NCBI RefSeq assembly: GCF_019947135.1
Contig: NZ_JAGSHT010000010.1
Coordinates: forward strand, 310,001-374,000
Direction: 5' to 3'
DNA: 64,000 nucleotides
From: Occultella gossypii
Lineage (GTDB): Bacteria; Actinomycetota; Actinomycetes; Actinomycetales; Beutenbergiaceae
Each line of letters begins with the position of its first letter. Positions within the stretch are counted from its first letter, which is position 1. Positions 26,241 through 36,695 of the stretch are shown one piece after another. The notes under the pieces are model-generated. The model had not been told where the DNA came from. It worked only from the letters and a program-made list of their open reading frames with translations, and searched no databases. The translations under genes were made by a program, and so were the position numbers.

Positions 26241-27248
26241 TCAGTGCGGGGCTACGTCCAGACTCGTGCTCCGCCCCCTCGTGTGGCTCTGCCCGGCGCT
26301 CTTCAGCTCGGCCCGCAGCTCCCGGGGTAGGGAGAAGATCAGGTCCTCGGTGGCGGTGCGCACCTCCTGCACGTCGCCGAAGCCCCACTCGCCGAGCCGG
26401 GCGATGACGTCGCGGACCAGGATCTCCGGCACCGACGCCCCGGAGCTCAGGCCGACCGTGCCGGCCCCGTCGAACCAAGCCGGGTCCAACTCGGCGGCGG
26501 TGTCCACGCGGTGCGCGGCGCGCGCACCGGACTCGAGGGCCACCTCCACCAGGCGGACCGAGTTCGAGGAGTTCGCGGAGCCGACGACGATGAACACGTC
26601 CGCGTCGGGGGCGATCTTCTTCACCGCGACCTGACGGTTCTGCGTGGCGTAGCAGATGTCGTCGCTCGGCGGGTCCGCGAGTTTGGGGAACCGCTCGCGC
26701 AGGCGCCGGACCGTCTCCATGGTCTCGTCGACGGACAGCGTGGTCTGGGACAGCCAGACCAGTTTCTCCGGGTCCCGCACGGTGACGTCGTCCACGGCGT
26801 CCGGGCCGGTCACCAGGTGGACGTGATCGGGCGCCTCCCCCGCGGTGCCCTCGACCTCCTCATGACCCTCGTGTCCGATGAGCAGGATCTCGATGTCCCG
26901 GGCGGCGAAGCGCACGGCCTCCTTGTGCACCTTGGTCACCAGCGGGCAGGTGGCGTCGATCGTGTCCAGGTGGCGCTGCGCCGCCTCGGCGTGCACGGCC
27001 GGTGAGACGCCGTGGGCGGAGAAGATGACCCGCTCCCCCACCGGCACCTCGTCGGTCTCGGAGACGAAGACGGCGCCGCGGGCGCTGAGGCTCTCGACGA
27101 CGAACGTGTTGTGCACGATCTCCTTGCGTACGTACACCGGAGCCCCGTAGTGCTCGAGCGCCCGCTCGACCGCCTCGACGGCCCGGTCCACGCCGGCGCA
27201 GTAGCCCCGCGGGGCGGCGAGCAGGATGCGTCCAGGAGAGGAGGTCAC
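26241..27248 (-). CDS. ispH: 4-hydroxy-3-methylbut-2-enyl diphosphate reductase
   Basis: The 335-residue protein is a complete IspH. The iron-sulfur cysteines appear in [11 protein letters not shown] (C17), [12 protein letters not shown] and [12 protein letters not shown], and the substrate-contacting motif SANSSNS is present, as are the histidines in EIVHN and FSAHGVS. It makes IPP and DMAPP in the last step of the non-mevalonate isoprenoid pathway. The start is the GTG at 27248. It is divergent from xseA with 111 bases between them, which is a widespread actinobacterial arrangement. Confidence 0.98.
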   Translation of the reverse strand: MTSSPGRILLAAPRGYCAGVDRAVEAVERALEHYGAPVYVRKEIVHNTFVVESLSARGAVFVSETDEVPVGERVIFSAHGVSPAVHAEAAQRHLDTIDATCPLVTKVHKEAVRFAARDIEILLIGHEGHEEVEGTAGEAPDHVHLVTGPDAVDDVTVRDPEKLVWLSQTTLSVDETMETVRRLRERFPKLADPPSDDICYATQNRQVAVKKIAPDADVFIVVGSANSSNSVRLVEVALESGARAAHRVDTAAELDPAWFDGAGTVGLSSGASVPEILVRDVIARLGEWGFGDVQEVRTATEDLIFSLPRELRAELKSAGQSHTRGRSTSLDVAPH

Positions 27249-27359
27249 CCGAGCGAGTCTACGTTCCGGGCGACGGCAGCGGCCGGGCCCGGCCGAGCCC
27301 CGGCGGGCGGCACCCACCCGTGTGACTCCGATGTCCCCGCCGTAAGGCACCCTAGGGGG

Positions 27360-28640
27360 ATGAGCAGTCCCCCGAACGGCCCCGGCGGGTTCCCCGCCAA
27401 GGCGCTGGACACCACTGCGGAGCAACCCTGGCCGGTGCGGCTGCTCGCCGCGAAGATCGCCGACTACGTGGACAAGATGGCCCCGGTCTGGGTCGAGGGC
27501 CAACTCGTCCAGGTGAACAGCCACAACGCCTCGGCCAGCGCCTATCTGACGCTGCGGGACACCGACGTGGACATGTCGCTGTCCGTGACCATGCTGAAGC
27601 GGCTCCTCGCGGCCCGCGGGGAGGCCATCAGCGAGGGCGCCCACGTGGTGGTGCACGCCAAGCCGAGCTTCTGGACCAAGCGCGGCACGCTCAGCCTGCG
27701 CGCGAGCGACATCCGGGCCCTCGGACTCGGCGAACTCCTGGCCCGGATCGAGCATCTCAAGCGGGTCCTGGCCGCCGAGGGTCTCTTCGACGCCGAGCGC
27801 AAGCGCCCGCTGCCGTTCCTGCCCGGGCGGATCGGGCTGATCTGCGGCGCTAATGCGAAGGCCAAGCACGACGTGCTCGTGAACGCTCGGGCCCGCTGGC
27901 CCCAGGTGCACTTCGAGATCCGCGAGGTCGCCGTCCAGGGCCCGCACTGTGTTCCCGAGGTGAGCCGGGCGATCGCCGACCTGGACTCCGAACCCGACGT
28001 CGAGGTGATCGTGATCGCCCGCGGCGGTGGCTCCGTGGAGGACCTTCTGCCGTTCTCCAACGAGGCTCTGGTCCGCGCCGCCGCGAAGTGCACCACCCCG
28101 CTCGTCTCGGCGATCGGTCACGAGACCGATGCCCCGCTGCTCGATCTCGTCGCCGACTATCGCGCCTCGACCCCCACCGATGCCGCGAAGCGGATCGTGC
28201 CGGACGTCGGCCAGGAACTGGCCCGGATCGCCCAGGCTCGTGAGCGGATGACGAACGCGCTGACCCGGCGCCTGCGCACCGAGGGCGAGCGCCTGACCTT
28301 GCTCCGCAACCGCCCGGTGCTGGCCGACCCCGCCTCGATCGTGACGCCCCGGCTGCGCGCGCTGGAACAGGCCCGCACGGCCGGGCGGGCCGCCATCGAG
28401 CGCCGCCTCGGCAGCGCCGAGGCGGACCTGACGAACCTCCGGACGGCGCTGCGCACCCTCTCGCCACAGGCGACCCTGGAGCGCGGCTACGCCGTGCTGC
28501 GCACCGACGACGGCGTGGTGGTGCGTTCGCCGGACGAGGTCACCGTCGGGCAGGACCTCTCCGCGCTGGTCGCCGCCGGGCGGCTGGGGGTCACGGTGCG
28601 GACCGCTGACACACGCACCGGCGAAGAGGTGATTGGATGA
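27360..28640 (+). CDS. xseA: Exodeoxyribonuclease VII large subunit
   Basis: The 426-residue protein has an N-terminal OB fold ([20 protein letters not shown]), the catalytic domain with [17 protein letters not shown] and [20 protein letters not shown] and [20 protein letters not shown], and the C-terminal coiled coil ending in the [13 protein letters not shown] segment. Exonuclease VII degrades single-stranded DNA processively from both ends. Its ATG follows AGGGGGATG-type sequence with little spacing. The stop overlaps the xseB start (ATGA). Confidence 0.97.
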   Translation: MSSPPNGPGGFPAKALDTTAEQPWPVRLLAAKIADYVDKMAPVWVEGQLVQVNSHNASASAYLTLRDTDVDMSLSVTMLKRLLAARGEAISEGAHVVVHAKPSFWTKRGTLSLRASDIRALGLGELLARIEHLKRVLAAEGLFDAERKRPLPFLPGRIGLICGANAKAKHDVLVNARARWPQVHFEIREVAVQGPHCVPEVSRAIADLDSEPDVEVIVIARGGGSVEDLLPFSNEALVRAAAKCTTPLVSAIGHETDAPLLDLVADYRASTPTDAAKRIVPDVGQELARIAQARERMTNALTRRLRTEGERLTLLRNRPVLADPASIVTPRLRALEQARTAGRAAIERRLGSAEADLTNLRTALRTLSPQATLERGYAVLRTDDGVVVRSPDEVTVGQDLSALVAAGRLGVTVRTADTRTGEEVIG

Positions 28641-28912
28641 ACGCCGTGAACAACCCGGACGTTGCCGAACTCAGCTACGAACAAGCACGGAACGAGCTCG
28701 TCGAGGTCGTCGGCCGCCTCGAGTCCGGCGCTGCGAACCTCGAGGACTCGCTTGCCCTCTGGGAGCGCGGCGAGGCTCTGGCGGACCGCTGCCAGCGGTG
28801 GCTGGACGCCGCCCGGGACCGGCTCGCCGCGGCCAAGGGCGACGCGACGGTCTCGCTCGTCGAATCCCCCGCCGACGCCGGCGCGGACGCCGATGAGGAG
28901 ACCGAGTCATGA
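28637..28912 (+). CDS. xseB: Exodeoxyribonuclease VII small subunit
   Basis: This 91-residue protein has the XseB pattern: [41 protein letters not shown] and a helical AARDRLAAA end, plus an acidic tail. Several copies of XseB bind each XseA chain. It overlaps xseA at the start (28637) and the next gene at its end (ATGA), so translation of the three genes is probably coupled. Confidence 0.95.
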   Translation: MNAVNNPDVAELSYEQARNELVEVVGRLESGAANLEDSLALWERGEALADRCQRWLDAARDRLAAAKGDATVSLVESPADAGADADEETES

Positions 28913-29832
28913 CGCACGCGCTGGTGATCGGCGAGGCCCTCGTCGACGTCGTGCACGCGGCCGACGGCACGGTGAGCGAGCACCCTGGCGGCTCGCCCGC
29001 GAACGTCGCGCTCGGCCTGGCCCGGCTCGGCCGGGACGCCGAGCTGGCCACCTGGTTCGGTGACGACGCCCACGGCGCCCTGATCCGCGACCACCTCACC
29101 GGCAACGGGGTGCGCCTGGTGCCGCGCTCCGACCGCGCCGAACGCACGTCGACCGCCGTCGCCACGCTCGACGCCGACGGCGCCGCCACCTACACGTTCG
29201 ACCTCGACTGGCGGGTGCCCGAGGTCCTGCTCGACGCGGACATGGTCGCGCTGCACGTCGGCTCCATCGGCGCCACCCTGCAGCCCGGAGGCGCGGCGGT
29301 CGCCGAGCTCGCGGCGGCGGCCCGCGAGTTCGCGACCGTCAGCTACGACCCGAACGCCCGGCCCTCGATCATGGGCACCGCGGAGCAGGTGCTGCCCACG
29401 ATCACCGCACTCGTCGCCGGCGCGGACCTGGTCAAGGTCTCCGACGAGGACGTGGCCTGGCTCCGGCCGGGCCACGACGCCGAGGAGGTGGTCCGCGACT
29501 GGGCCACGTCGGGACCCGCGGTCGTCGTGCTGACCCGCGGCGGCGAGGGGTCGTTCGCGGTCACCAGCGCTGGGGTCGAGGTCATCATCGCCTCGCCCCG
29601 GGTGCAGGTGGTGGACACCGTCGGCGCGGGCGACTCCTACATGGGTGGGCTCATCGACGGGCTCTGGACCGCCGGCCTGCTCGGCGCGGCCCGGCGGCCG
29701 GCCCTGCACGCCATCGACGCCGATACCCTGCGGGCGGTGATGGCACACGCGGCTGCGATCGCGGCGGTCACCGTCTCCCGGGCCGGCGCGAACCCACCGA
29801 CCCGCAGCGAACTCGAGAATGGTGCCCGATGA
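28909..29832 (+). CDS. PfkB-family sugar kinase, fructokinase-like
   Basis: The 307-residue protein has the PfkB signatures: [20 protein letters not shown] near the start (residues about 25-45) and [17 protein letters not shown] with the catalytic aspartate near the end. The family phosphorylates sugars such as fructose with ATP. The ATG overlaps the xseB stop by four bases and the stop overlaps the carbonic anhydrase start by four bases. There is no sugar transporter in this operon, so the substrate is not shown. Confidence 0.9.
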   Translation: MTHALVIGEALVDVVHAADGTVSEHPGGSPANVALGLARLGRDAELATWFGDDAHGALIRDHLTGNGVRLVPRSDRAERTSTAVATLDADGAATYTFDLDWRVPEVLLDADMVALHVGSIGATLQPGGAAVAELAAAAREFATVSYDPNARPSIMGTAEQVLPTITALVAGADLVKVSDEDVAWLRPGHDAEEVVRDWATSGPAVVVLTRGGEGSFAVTSAGVEVIIASPRVQVVDTVGAGDSYMGGLIDGLWTAGLLGAARRPALHAIDADTLRAVMAHAAAIAAVTVSRAGANPPTRSELENGAR

Positions 29833-30488
29833 ACCGACGTCCCACCCCTGCCCAGGCCTGGGCCGAACTCATGGCCGGGAACACGCGCTTCGTCGAAGGG
29901 CGGATGCAGCATCCCAGTCAGGGCGTCGAGCGGCGCGCCGAGGTCTCCACCGAACAGCACCCGTTCGCGGTGCTGTTCGGGTGCTCGGACTCGCGGGTAG
30001 CTGCGGAGATCATCTTCGACCGCGGGCTCGGTGACATGTTCGTGGTCCGCACGGCCGGGCACGTGGTGGACACCACCGTGCTCGGGTCCATCGAGTACGG
30101 GGTGGACATCCTCGGCGCCCCGCTCGTGGTGGTCCTCGGCCACGACCACTGTGGAGCGGTCGCCGCAGCCAGCCACGCCCTGGCCACCGGGGAGCTGCCG
30201 TCCGGCTTCGTCCGCGCGATCGTGGACCGGGTGATCCCGAGCCTGGTCACCCGCTCCGACCCGTCCTGGTCGATCTCCTCGTTCTTCCGTGACGACGATC
30301 GGACCATGCGGATCCCGGACGCCGATGAACTGCGCCGTGAGCACGTGCGCGCCACGGTCCGGATGCTGCAGGGTTACTCGGCGAGCCTCGCCGAGGGCGT
30401 GCGTCAGGGTCGGTGCGCGATCGTCGGCGTCGAGTACACCCTCGCGGACGGCCGCGCGTCCGTGGTGGAGACGATCGGCAAGATCTGA
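29829..30488 (+). CDS. Beta-class carbonic anhydrase
   Basis: The 219-residue protein has the zinc ligands and catalytic pair of beta carbonic anhydrases: GCSDSR (C52, D54, R56) and GHDHCGAV (H105, C108). It interconverts carbon dioxide and bicarbonate in the cytoplasm, and has no export signal. It is the last gene of the xseA-xseB-kinase operon, with a four-base overlap, and a terminator-like hairpin follows its stop. Confidence 0.96.
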   Translation: MNRRPTPAQAWAELMAGNTRFVEGRMQHPSQGVERRAEVSTEQHPFAVLFGCSDSRVAAEIIFDRGLGDMFVVRTAGHVVDTTVLGSIEYGVDILGAPLVVVLGHDHCGAVAAASHALATGELPSGFVRAIVDRVIPSLVTRSDPSWSISSFFRDDDRTMRIPDADELRREHVRATVRMLQGYSASLAEGVRQGRCAIVGVEYTLADGRASVVETIGKI

Positions 30489-30493
30489 CGCCC

Positions 30494-30513
30494 GACGGCG
30501 GCCGGTCGCCGTC
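30494..30513. terminator. Hairpin between carbonic anhydrase and the convergent sugC-like gene
   Basis: GACGGCG and CGCCGTC form a seven-base perfect stem with a six-base loop just after the anhydrase stop. It could end transcription from both sides. No T-run follows. Confidence 0.5.
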
Positions 30514-30543
30514 CGATCCTGCTCACCCTCGGCTCAGCTCGGC

Positions 30544-31812
30544 TCAGGAAGCCTTCGCGTCCTCGCGTGCAGCGCGCTCCTTCGCCCGCGCGGTCGCACG
30601 CTGGCGTGCCTGCGCGGCCTCGGCATCGATCGCGGCCGCCTTCTCGTCGTCGCGAGTGAGGCTGTCCTGGCTCTCCGGGTCGAACACGTGCACCGACGCC
30701 GGGTCGAACCAGAGCGTGGCGGCGTCGCCGTCACGGATGGTGCTCAGCGAGTCCAGCGCCACCACGAGCTGGGTCCGCATGCCCTCGCCGTCGAGCTCCC
30801 GGTCGAGCTCCTCGAGCTGCTGCTGCACCGCCGGGTCGGTCTCGAACGGCACGTAGGCGTACAACTCGGACCCGAGCCACTCGGTGACGTCCACGTCGGC
30901 ATCGAAGGTCACCCCGCTGCCGCGCTTGTCCTGCGCGACCACGTCGGCGTCCTCGAACGCGTCCGGTCGGATCCCGACGATGACCAGTTCCCGGTCCCCG
31001 ATGGCGGCGCGGAGCCGGGCGTCCAGTGGCACCCGCACGAACGGCAGCACCAGATCGGTACCCTCGACGCGCCCGGGTAGGAAGTTCATCGGGGGTGAAC
31101 CGATGAACCCGGCCACGAACAGGTTCACGGGCTGGTCGTACAGGGCGCGCGGGCTGGCCACCTGCTGCAGCACCCCGCGCCGGAGCACGGCGACCCGGTC
31201 ACCGAGCGTCATGGCCTCGGTCTGGTCGTGCGTGACGTACACGGTGGTGGTGGCCAACCGCCGCTGCAGCCGGGCGATCTCGGTGCGCATCTGCCCGCGC
31301 AGCTTGGCGTCCAGGTTGGAGAGCGGCTCATCGAAGAGGAACGCCTGCGCCTGGCGCACGATGGCGCGTCCCATCGCGACCCGCTGGCGCTGGCCGCCGG
31401 AGAGGTTGGCCGGCTTGCGCTCGAGGTGCTCGTCCAGCTCGAGCAGCGTGGAGGCGTTGCGGACCCTGCTGTCGATCTCGGTGTCCGTGTACTGACCCTT
31501 GGTCAGCCGTAACGGGAACGCGATGTTCTCGTAGACGGTCAGGTGCGGGTAGAGCGCGTAGTTCTGGAACACCATGGCGAGGTCCCGGTGGCGCGGGGCG
31601 AGGTCGTTGACCCGCTTCCCGCCGATCTCCAGGTCGCCGGAGGTGATGTCCTCGAGGCCCACGATCATGCGCAGCAGGGTCGACTTCCCACATCCGGACG
31701 GGCCCACCAGGATCACGAACTCACCGTCCGCGATGTCCAGGCTCACGTCGTTCACGGCCGGGAACCCGTCGCCGTACTTCTTCACGATGTGGTTCAAGGT
31801 GATCGAAGCCAT
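30544..31812 (-). CDS. sugC: ABC importer ATPase of the trehalose/sugar type
   Basis: The 422-residue protein has Walker A GPSGCGKS (residues 38-45), signature LSGGQRQR, Walker [14 protein letters not shown] and the H-loop in [13 protein letters not shown]. The C-terminal third is the regulatory OB domain of the MalK/UgpC group; a charged tail ([12 protein letters not shown]) is extra. It energises the importer encoded upstream, with the order of LpqY-SugA-SugB-SugC. It might also serve the ATPase-less Ugp-like system at 20.4-23.7 kb, which is speculation. Confidence 0.92.
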   Translation of the reverse strand: MASITLNHIVKKYGDGFPAVNDVSLDIADGEFVILVGPSGCGKSTLLRMIVGLEDITSGDLEIGGKRVNDLAPRHRDLAMVFQNYALYPHLTVYENIAFPLRLTKGQYTDTEIDSRVRNASTLLELDEHLERKPANLSGGQRQRVAMGRAIVRQAQAFLFDEPLSNLDAKLRGQMRTEIARLQRRLATTTVYVTHDQTEAMTLGDRVAVLRRGVLQQVASPRALYDQPVNLFVAGFIGSPPMNFLPGRVEGTDLVLPFVRVPLDARLRAAIGDRELVIVGIRPDAFEDADVVAQDKRGSGVTFDADVDVTEWLGSELYAYVPFETDPAVQQQLEELDRELDGEGMRTQLVVALDSLSTIRDGDAATLWFDPASVHVFDPESQDSLTRDDEKAAAIDAEAAQARQRATARAKERAAREDAKAS

Positions 31813-31849
31813 CTCCGATGTCTCCTTCTACTCGTTCGCGTCAGGGCAG

Positions 31850-32695
31850 TCAGCCCTTGACGGCTCCCTGGGTCAGTCCGGCCACGATCTGTCGTTGGAA
31901 CAGCAGCACCAGCACGATCACCGGAATGGTCACCACCACCGCGGCCGCCGAGATGGCACCCGTGGGATCCTCGAAGTAGGACTCACCGGTGAAGAACGCC
32001 AGTGCGGCGGGTACCGGTCGAGCGGCGCTGGTGGAGGTCAGTGAGATCCCGTAGACGAAGTCGTTCCACGCGATGAAGAACGCGATCAGGGCCGTGGTGA
32101 ACACCCCGGGCGCGGCCAGCGGGACGATCGCCTTGCGGAACGCCTGCATCGGGGTGGCCCCGTCGACCTGCGCGGCCTGCTCCAGCTCCCAGGGGATCTG
32201 ACGGAAGAAGGCCGCCAGCGTCCACATCGAGATCGGCAGGGTCAGCGACAGGTACGGGATGATCAGCCCGGCCCAGGTGTCGTACAGCCCGATCGAGCGC
32301 CAGATGTTGAACAGCGGCGTCACGATCGAGATCACCGGGAAGATCGACACCCCGAGGGCGGTGGTCAGCACGAGCCGCTTGCCGGGGAAGTCCAGCCGGG
32401 CGATCGCATACGCCGCAACGGTGGCCAGCACCACGGCGATCAGCGTCGCGATCAGCGAGATGCCGATGGAGTTGCGCAGGGCCGGCAGGAACAGGTCGCG
32501 GGCGGAACCGTCCGGGCCGAGGATCTGCGTGTAGTTCTCCCACGTCCACGTGGTCGGCAGGAATCTGCCGGAGGTGAGGTCGCCCGGCAGCTTGAACGAC
32601 GTCGCCAGGATCGAGAACACCGGGAACAGCGCATAGACGAGCACCAGCACCGTGATGACGGCCCACCACATCTTCTGGCGTCCGGTGAGAGCCAT
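31850..32695 (-). CDS. sugB: ABC importer permease, SugB-like
   Basis: The 281-residue protein has six membrane helices and the EAA-like loop EQAAQVDGATPMQAFRKAIV that contacts the ATPase. It is the MalG/SugB-type subunit. Its ATG follows GAGGAGG and shares one base with the stop of the preceding permease (TGATG). Together with the neighbouring genes it forms a trehalose-type importer; the substrate is inferred from the binding protein. Confidence 0.92.
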   Translation of the reverse strand: MALTGRQKMWWAVITVLVLVYALFPVFSILATSFKLPGDLTSGRFLPTTWTWENYTQILGPDGSARDLFLPALRNSIGISLIATLIAVVLATVAAYAIARLDFPGKRLVLTTALGVSIFPVISIVTPLFNIWRSIGLYDTWAGLIIPYLSLTLPISMWTLAAFFRQIPWELEQAAQVDGATPMQAFRKAIVPLAAPGVFTTALIAFFIAWNDFVYGISLTSTSAARPVPAALAFFTGESYFEDPTGAISAAAVVVTIPVIVLVLLFQRQIVAGLTQGAVKG

Positions 32696-33666
32696 CAGTT
32701 GCCTCCTCGCGCGCTCGAGAGGTCCACTTTGAACAGCTTGATCGCCACGAAGCAGATGACGACCACGGACAGGAACAGCAGCACCGAGACGGCGGAGCCG
32801 AGTCCGATCTCGAGGCGCCCGATGGACGTTCGATAGGCGAGCAGTGAGAGCACGGTGGTGCCGTTCGCGCCGTTCGTCATGACGAACACGTTGTCGAAGA
32901 TGCGGAACGCGTCCAGTGCCCGGAACAGCACGGCCACCATGATCGCGGCCTTCATGTTCGGCACGATCACCCGCTTGAACACCTGCCAGCTGGTGGCCCC
33001 GTCCACCTTCGCGGCCTCCTCCAGCTCCCCCGGGACCTGCGCGAGGCCGGCGAGGAGCAGCAGCGAGATGAACGGGGTCGTCTTCCAGATCTCCGAGGCC
33101 ATGATCACGAACAGGCTCGTCCCTTGGGACGCGAACCAGTTCAGGTCCTCGCTGACCCCCGGGACCCAGTCGAACCAGGAGTTCACGTAGCCGGAGCTGA
33201 TGTCGAAGGCGTAGAACCACGCGAACGCCGAGACCACCGTGATGATGCCGTAGGGCACCAGGATCGCCGTGCGCAGCGCGCCACGCAGGTTCTGGATGGC
33301 CCGGTGCATGACCAGCGCGAGGGCGAAGCCGATGACCAGTTCGACCAGTACGGTCACCACCGTGATGAACAGTGTCACCCCCATCGCGGACCAGAACACC
33401 GGGTCGGTGAGCACGACCGCGTAGTTGCCGAACCCGACGAACTCGTTGGCGTCGGGCGCGGTCAGCCGGATCCGGGAGAGGGAGTCGATGAACGCCTGCA
33501 CGATCGGGTAGAGGGTCACGGCGACCATGACGATGAACGCCGGCGCCGCGAGCATCAGACCGAGTCGGGCCTCGGATCGGGCCCGGTCGCTGGCGCGCGG
33601 CTTCCTGCGCGAACTGCGTTCCTTGACGTCAGGACCGGTCGCGGGCCTGCTCGCACTATGACTCAC
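32695..33666 (-). CDS. sugA: ABC importer permease, SugA-like
   Basis: The 323-residue protein has a basic cytoplasmic N-terminus, then six membrane helices and the EAA loop EEAAKVDGATSWQVFKRVIV. The segments LVMHRAIQNLRGALRTAILV and DAFRIFDNVFVMT recall SugA of mycobacteria as I remember it. The GTG at 33666 overlaps the stop of the binding-protein gene by four bases (GTGA), and the frame before it is not coding. Confidence 0.92.
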   Translation of the reverse strand: MSHSASRPATGPDVKERSSRRKPRASDRARSEARLGLMLAAPAFIVMVAVTLYPIVQAFIDSLSRIRLTAPDANEFVGFGNYAVVLTDPVFWSAMGVTLFITVVTVLVELVIGFALALVMHRAIQNLRGALRTAILVPYGIITVVSAFAWFYAFDISSGYVNSWFDWVPGVSEDLNWFASQGTSLFVIMASEIWKTTPFISLLLLAGLAQVPGELEEAAKVDGATSWQVFKRVIVPNMKAAIMVAVLFRALDAFRIFDNVFVMTNGANGTTVLSLLAYRTSIGRLEIGLGSAVSVLLFLSVVVICFVAIKLFKVDLSSARGGN

Positions 33667-34949
33667 AGCAGACGCTCCCCTCGCAGGACGGCGGTGATGA
33701 GCTCGGTGGCCGCTTCCGGAGACGTGTCCGGGTTCACGTCGGAGACCGGGTACCAGGTCTCCTGCAGCCCGGTGCTGATCTCGTTGTAGAGCGGTGTCTG
33801 CGGCCGTGGCGCGGCCTGCTCGAGGGAGTCCCGGATCATCTCGTACATCGGGAAGGTCTCCTGGACCTCGGCATCCTCGTAGGCCTCGGTGTTCGAGGCC
33901 GGGTTCCCGTCGTTGACCATGTAGAACGCCTGGTGCTCGGGGGTGACGATGCACTGGGCGGCCTCGAAGGCCAGGTCGGTGTGCTCACTGAACGCACCGA
34001 CGCCGAGGTTGATCCCGCCCACCGGGGGCGCGGAGTCGGTGCCCTCGGTGACCGCCGGGTAGAGCGCCCAGCCGATGTCGTCGAGGACGGACTGGTCGAG
34101 GAGCCCGTCGTCGACCGCCTGTTGGGTGGAGGTCCACACGAACGGCCAGTTCACCATGAAGGAGGCGTCATCGCCCTGGAAGAGTCGCAGCGACGCGGAC
34201 TCGTCGGAGGTCGGCAGGCCCGGGCCGCCCAGGCCCTCGCTGCCGATCTGCTCGAGGATCCGCGCGGCCTCGCGCCCGGCGTCGGTCTCGAGGCCGAGTT
34301 CGGTGTCCTCCGCGCTCGAGCCGGGGTTCGTGATGATCTCACCGCCGGCAGAGGCGATCAGGGCGTTGATCCAGACGGTGAGGGACTCCCCCTTGATTCC
34401 CTGGACCGCGAGGTAGCGATCCTGGTCGGTGGCCACCTCGATCAGCTGGTCCCAGGTCACCGGTTGGGACATGTCCAGCCCGGCCTCCTCGACCACGGAC
34501 TCGCGGTACCAGAGCAGCTGGGTGTTGGCCCAGAACGGGATCGCGACGAGTTCGTCGTTCCAGGTGGCCGAGTCCAGCGAGCCCTGCACCACGTTCTCGG
34601 AGACGGCCTCGGCCACATCGTCGGGGATCGGCGCCAGGAAGCCCGGCTCGGAGAGCTCGGGGATGAACGGCGGGTCCAGGCTCATCAGGTCGATCGAGCG
34701 GTCCTCCGCGGCGAGGCGTCGGGCGAGCTGCTCGCGCTGGGCGGCGGCATCACGCGGCAGCAGCACCGTCTCGATCGTGTACGCGCCGTCCGCTGCCTCC
34801 GTGCACTCGGCGGCGATCTGCGCCTGGCCACCGTTGTCCGAGTTGATGTACCAGTTCAGCGTCGGCGGGCCATCGTCGGGCGCACACGCGGCGAGGGTCG
34901 CCACGAGTGCTGCTCCGGCGGTCGCCGCGACCATTCGGTTTCGTCGCAC
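33663..34949 (-). CDS. lpqY: Trehalose-type solute-binding lipoprotein, LpqY-like
   Basis: The 428-residue protein has a lipoprotein signal (MVAATAGAALVATLAAC, lipobox cysteine at about residue 22). The mature part follows mycobacterial LpqY closely in my memory: LLPRDAAAQREQLARRLAAED, DRSIDLMSLDPPF, WANTQLLWYRESVV and FMVNWPFVWTS. LpqY captures trehalose, and the importer recycles it. In an organism with few other mycolate markers visible, use as carbon source or osmolyte recovery is as likely as cell-wall recycling. The GTG start has GGGGAGG before it. Confidence 0.85.
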   Translation of the reverse strand: MRRNRMVAATAGAALVATLAACAPDDGPPTLNWYINSDNGGQAQIAAECTEAADGAYTIETVLLPRDAAAQREQLARRLAAEDRSIDLMSLDPPFIPELSEPGFLAPIPDDVAEAVSENVVQGSLDSATWNDELVAIPFWANTQLLWYRESVVEEAGLDMSQPVTWDQLIEVATDQDRYLAVQGIKGESLTVWINALIASAGGEIITNPGSSAEDTELGLETDAGREAARILEQIGSEGLGGPGLPTSDESASLRLFQGDDASFMVNWPFVWTSTQQAVDDGLLDQSVLDDIGWALYPAVTEGTDSAPPVGGINLGVGAFSEHTDLAFEAAQCIVTPEHQAFYMVNDGNPASNTEAYEDAEVQETFPMYEMIRDSLEQAAPRPQTPLYNEISTGLQETWYPVSDVNPDTSPEAATELITAVLRGERLL

Positions 34950-34998
34950 CAGACCTCCCCAAAGATCACGTCATCGACTGACCTCAGGCGACAGCCAA

Positions 34999-35012
34999 CA
35001 CCCGATCGGGTG
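34999..35012. promoter_or_regulatory. Perfect 14-base palindrome upstream of the trehalose operon
   Basis: CACCCGATCGGGTG reads the same on both strands and lies 50 bases before the lpqY-like start, in the region where the promoter should be. It is a plausible repressor site. No local regulator gene is paired with the operon, so the binding protein is unknown. Confidence 0.4.
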
Positions 35013-35073
35013 AGTGCGCACGTCGAGCGCGTGCCCGTGCGGCCCGGACCGGAGGGCCGCACCACGCAGGCGA

Positions 35074-35125
35074 GTGCCCGCGATCACGCTCACATCCGTC
35101 GAGGCGTGAGCGAGATCGCGGGCAC
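35074..35125 (-). terminator. Long hairpin after the HTH-MurA gene
   Basis: GTGCCCGCGATC pairs with GATCGCGGGCAC, followed after one A-A mismatch by CGCTCAC pairing with GTGAGCG around a 12-base loop. It starts 18 bases after the stop of the minus-strand gene. A second, nine-base hairpin lies at 35037-35062. Confidence 0.75.
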
Positions 35126-35143
35126 CGGCGCGGCTCCGGGCGA

Positions 35144-36685
35144 TCAGTCCCGGAAGGTCTCGATCTGGGCGCCGAGCTCGATCAGTCGCTCCTGCAACTG
35201 CTCGTAGCCGCGGGCGATGATGTCCACCCCGCGGAGCACGGAGGTGCCCTTCGCAGCGAGCATGGCGAGCAGGATGACGACGGCGGGACGCAGCGCGGGC
35301 GGGCAGCTCACCTCCGCGCCGGACCAGTGGGTCGGGCCGTTGATGTCGAGCCGGTGCGGGTCGAGCAGGCGCACGTCCGCACCGAGCCGGGTCAGGTTGG
35401 TCAGGTGGATCGCGCGGCTGTCGTAGACCCAGTCGTGGATCAGGGTATGACCCGACGCACTGGCCGCGATGACGGCGAAGAACGGCAGGTTGTCGATGTT
35501 CAGCCCAGGGAACGGCATCGGGTGGATCTTGTCGATCGGGGCACGCAGGTCGCTCGGGTGGACGGTGACGTCCACCAGCCGGGTCCGTCCGTTCGCGGCG
35601 GCGTACTCCTCGGAGACCGTGTAGCTCAGGCCCATCTCGGAGAGCGTCGCGAGCTCGATCTCCATGAACTCGATCGGCACCCGGGAGACCGTGATCTCCG
35701 AGTGCGTGACGATGCCGGCGGTGAGCAGGCTCATCGCCTCGACCGGGTCCTCCGACGGCGCGTAGTCGACGTCGACGTCGATCTCGGAGCGGCCGTGCAC
35801 CCGCAGGGTGGTGGTGCCGATGCCGTCCACCCGGACGCCGAGCAGTTCCAGGTAGAAGCACAGGTCCTGGACCATGTAGTTCGGGCTGGCGTTGCGGATG
35901 GTGGTCACGCCCGGGTGCCGGGCGGCGGCCATGATCGCGTTCTCGGTGACGGTGTCGCCACGCTCGGTGAGGACCACCTTGATGTCCCCCGGGCGGTTCG
36001 GGTCGACGGTCGCGTGGTAGGCACCGGAGGTGGCCACGACGTCGAGCCCGAACGGGCGAAGCGCGATCATGTGGGGCTCCACGGTGCGGGTGCCCAGGTC
36101 GCAACCGCCCGCGTAGGGCAGGTCGAAGGTGGCCTCGGAGTTCAGCAGCGGTCCGAGGAACATGATGATGCTGCGGGTCCGGCGGGCCGCGTCGGAGTCG
36201 ATCCCGCTCAGGTCCAGCCGGGCCGGGGGAACGATGTCCAGGTCCTTGCCGTTGGCGGACCAGGTGGCCTCCACGCCGATGGACCGGAGTACGTCGACGA
36301 TCCGGTCGACCTCGACGATCCTGGCCACGCCACGCAGCCGGGTCCGGCCCCGGTTCAGCAGGGAGGCACAGAGCAGGGCGACGGCACCGTTCTTGGACGA
36401 CTTGACGGTGATCGTGCCGGAGAGCTGCTGACCGCCGGTCACCCGCAGGTGTGAGGCCCGCGGCGCCCCGATGGAGAGTAGATCGGCCTCGAGGGCGCGG
36501 TTGATCCGGGTGAGAAGCTCGACGGAGAGGTTCTGACTGCCCTGCTCGATCCGGGCGATGGCGCTCTGCGAGGTGTTCAGACGCTCGGCGAGCTGGCTCT
36601 GGGTCAGGCCCTTGTTCTGACGGGCCCCACGGATCAGGGTGCCGATCTCGGCCACGGAGGTATCGGTCTCTTCAATCACGGTCAT
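35144..36685 (-). CDS. XRE-type DNA-binding domain fused to a MurA-like enolpyruvyl transferase
   Basis: The 513-residue protein has a Cro/CI helix-turn-helix at residues about 15-68 (RQNKGLTQSQLAERLNTSQS) and, from about residue 78, a complete enolpyruvyl-transferase fold. By alignment in my head to E. coli MurA it keeps K22/N23 (here K98, N99), C115 (C195 in GGCDLGTR), R120, R331, R371 and R397 (ARGYEQLQERL). The loop holding D305 (TDMQ in E. coli) is replaced by GLNIDN, so activity is uncertain. MurA makes the first committed peptidoglycan precursor. The fusion suggests a regulator that senses UDP-GlcNAc or PEP, or an autoregulated enzyme. The ATG at 36685 is chosen; a GTG at 36703 overlaps the operator. 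Confidence 0.85.
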   Translation of the reverse strand: MTVIEETDTSVAEIGTLIRGARQNKGLTQSQLAERLNTSQSAIARIEQGSQNLSVELLTRINRALEADLLSIGAPRASHLRVTGGQQLSGTITVKSSKNGAVALLCASLLNRGRTRLRGVARIVEVDRIVDVLRSIGVEATWSANGKDLDIVPPARLDLSGIDSDAARRTRSIIMFLGPLLNSEATFDLPYAGGCDLGTRTVEPHMIALRPFGLDVVATSGAYHATVDPNRPGDIKVVLTERGDTVTENAIMAAARHPGVTTIRNASPNYMVQDLCFYLELLGVRVDGIGTTTLRVHGRSEIDVDVDYAPSEDPVEAMSLLTAGIVTHSEITVSRVPIEFMEIELATLSEMGLSYTVSEEYAAANGRTRLVDVTVHPSDLRAPIDKIHPMPFPGLNIDNLPFFAVIAASASGHTLIHDWVYDSRAIHLTNLTRLGADVRLLDPHRLDINGPTHWSGAEVSCPPALRPAVVILLAMLAAKGTSVLRGVDIIARGYEQLQERLIELGAQIETFRD

Positions 36686-36695
36686 TGCCTCACGA

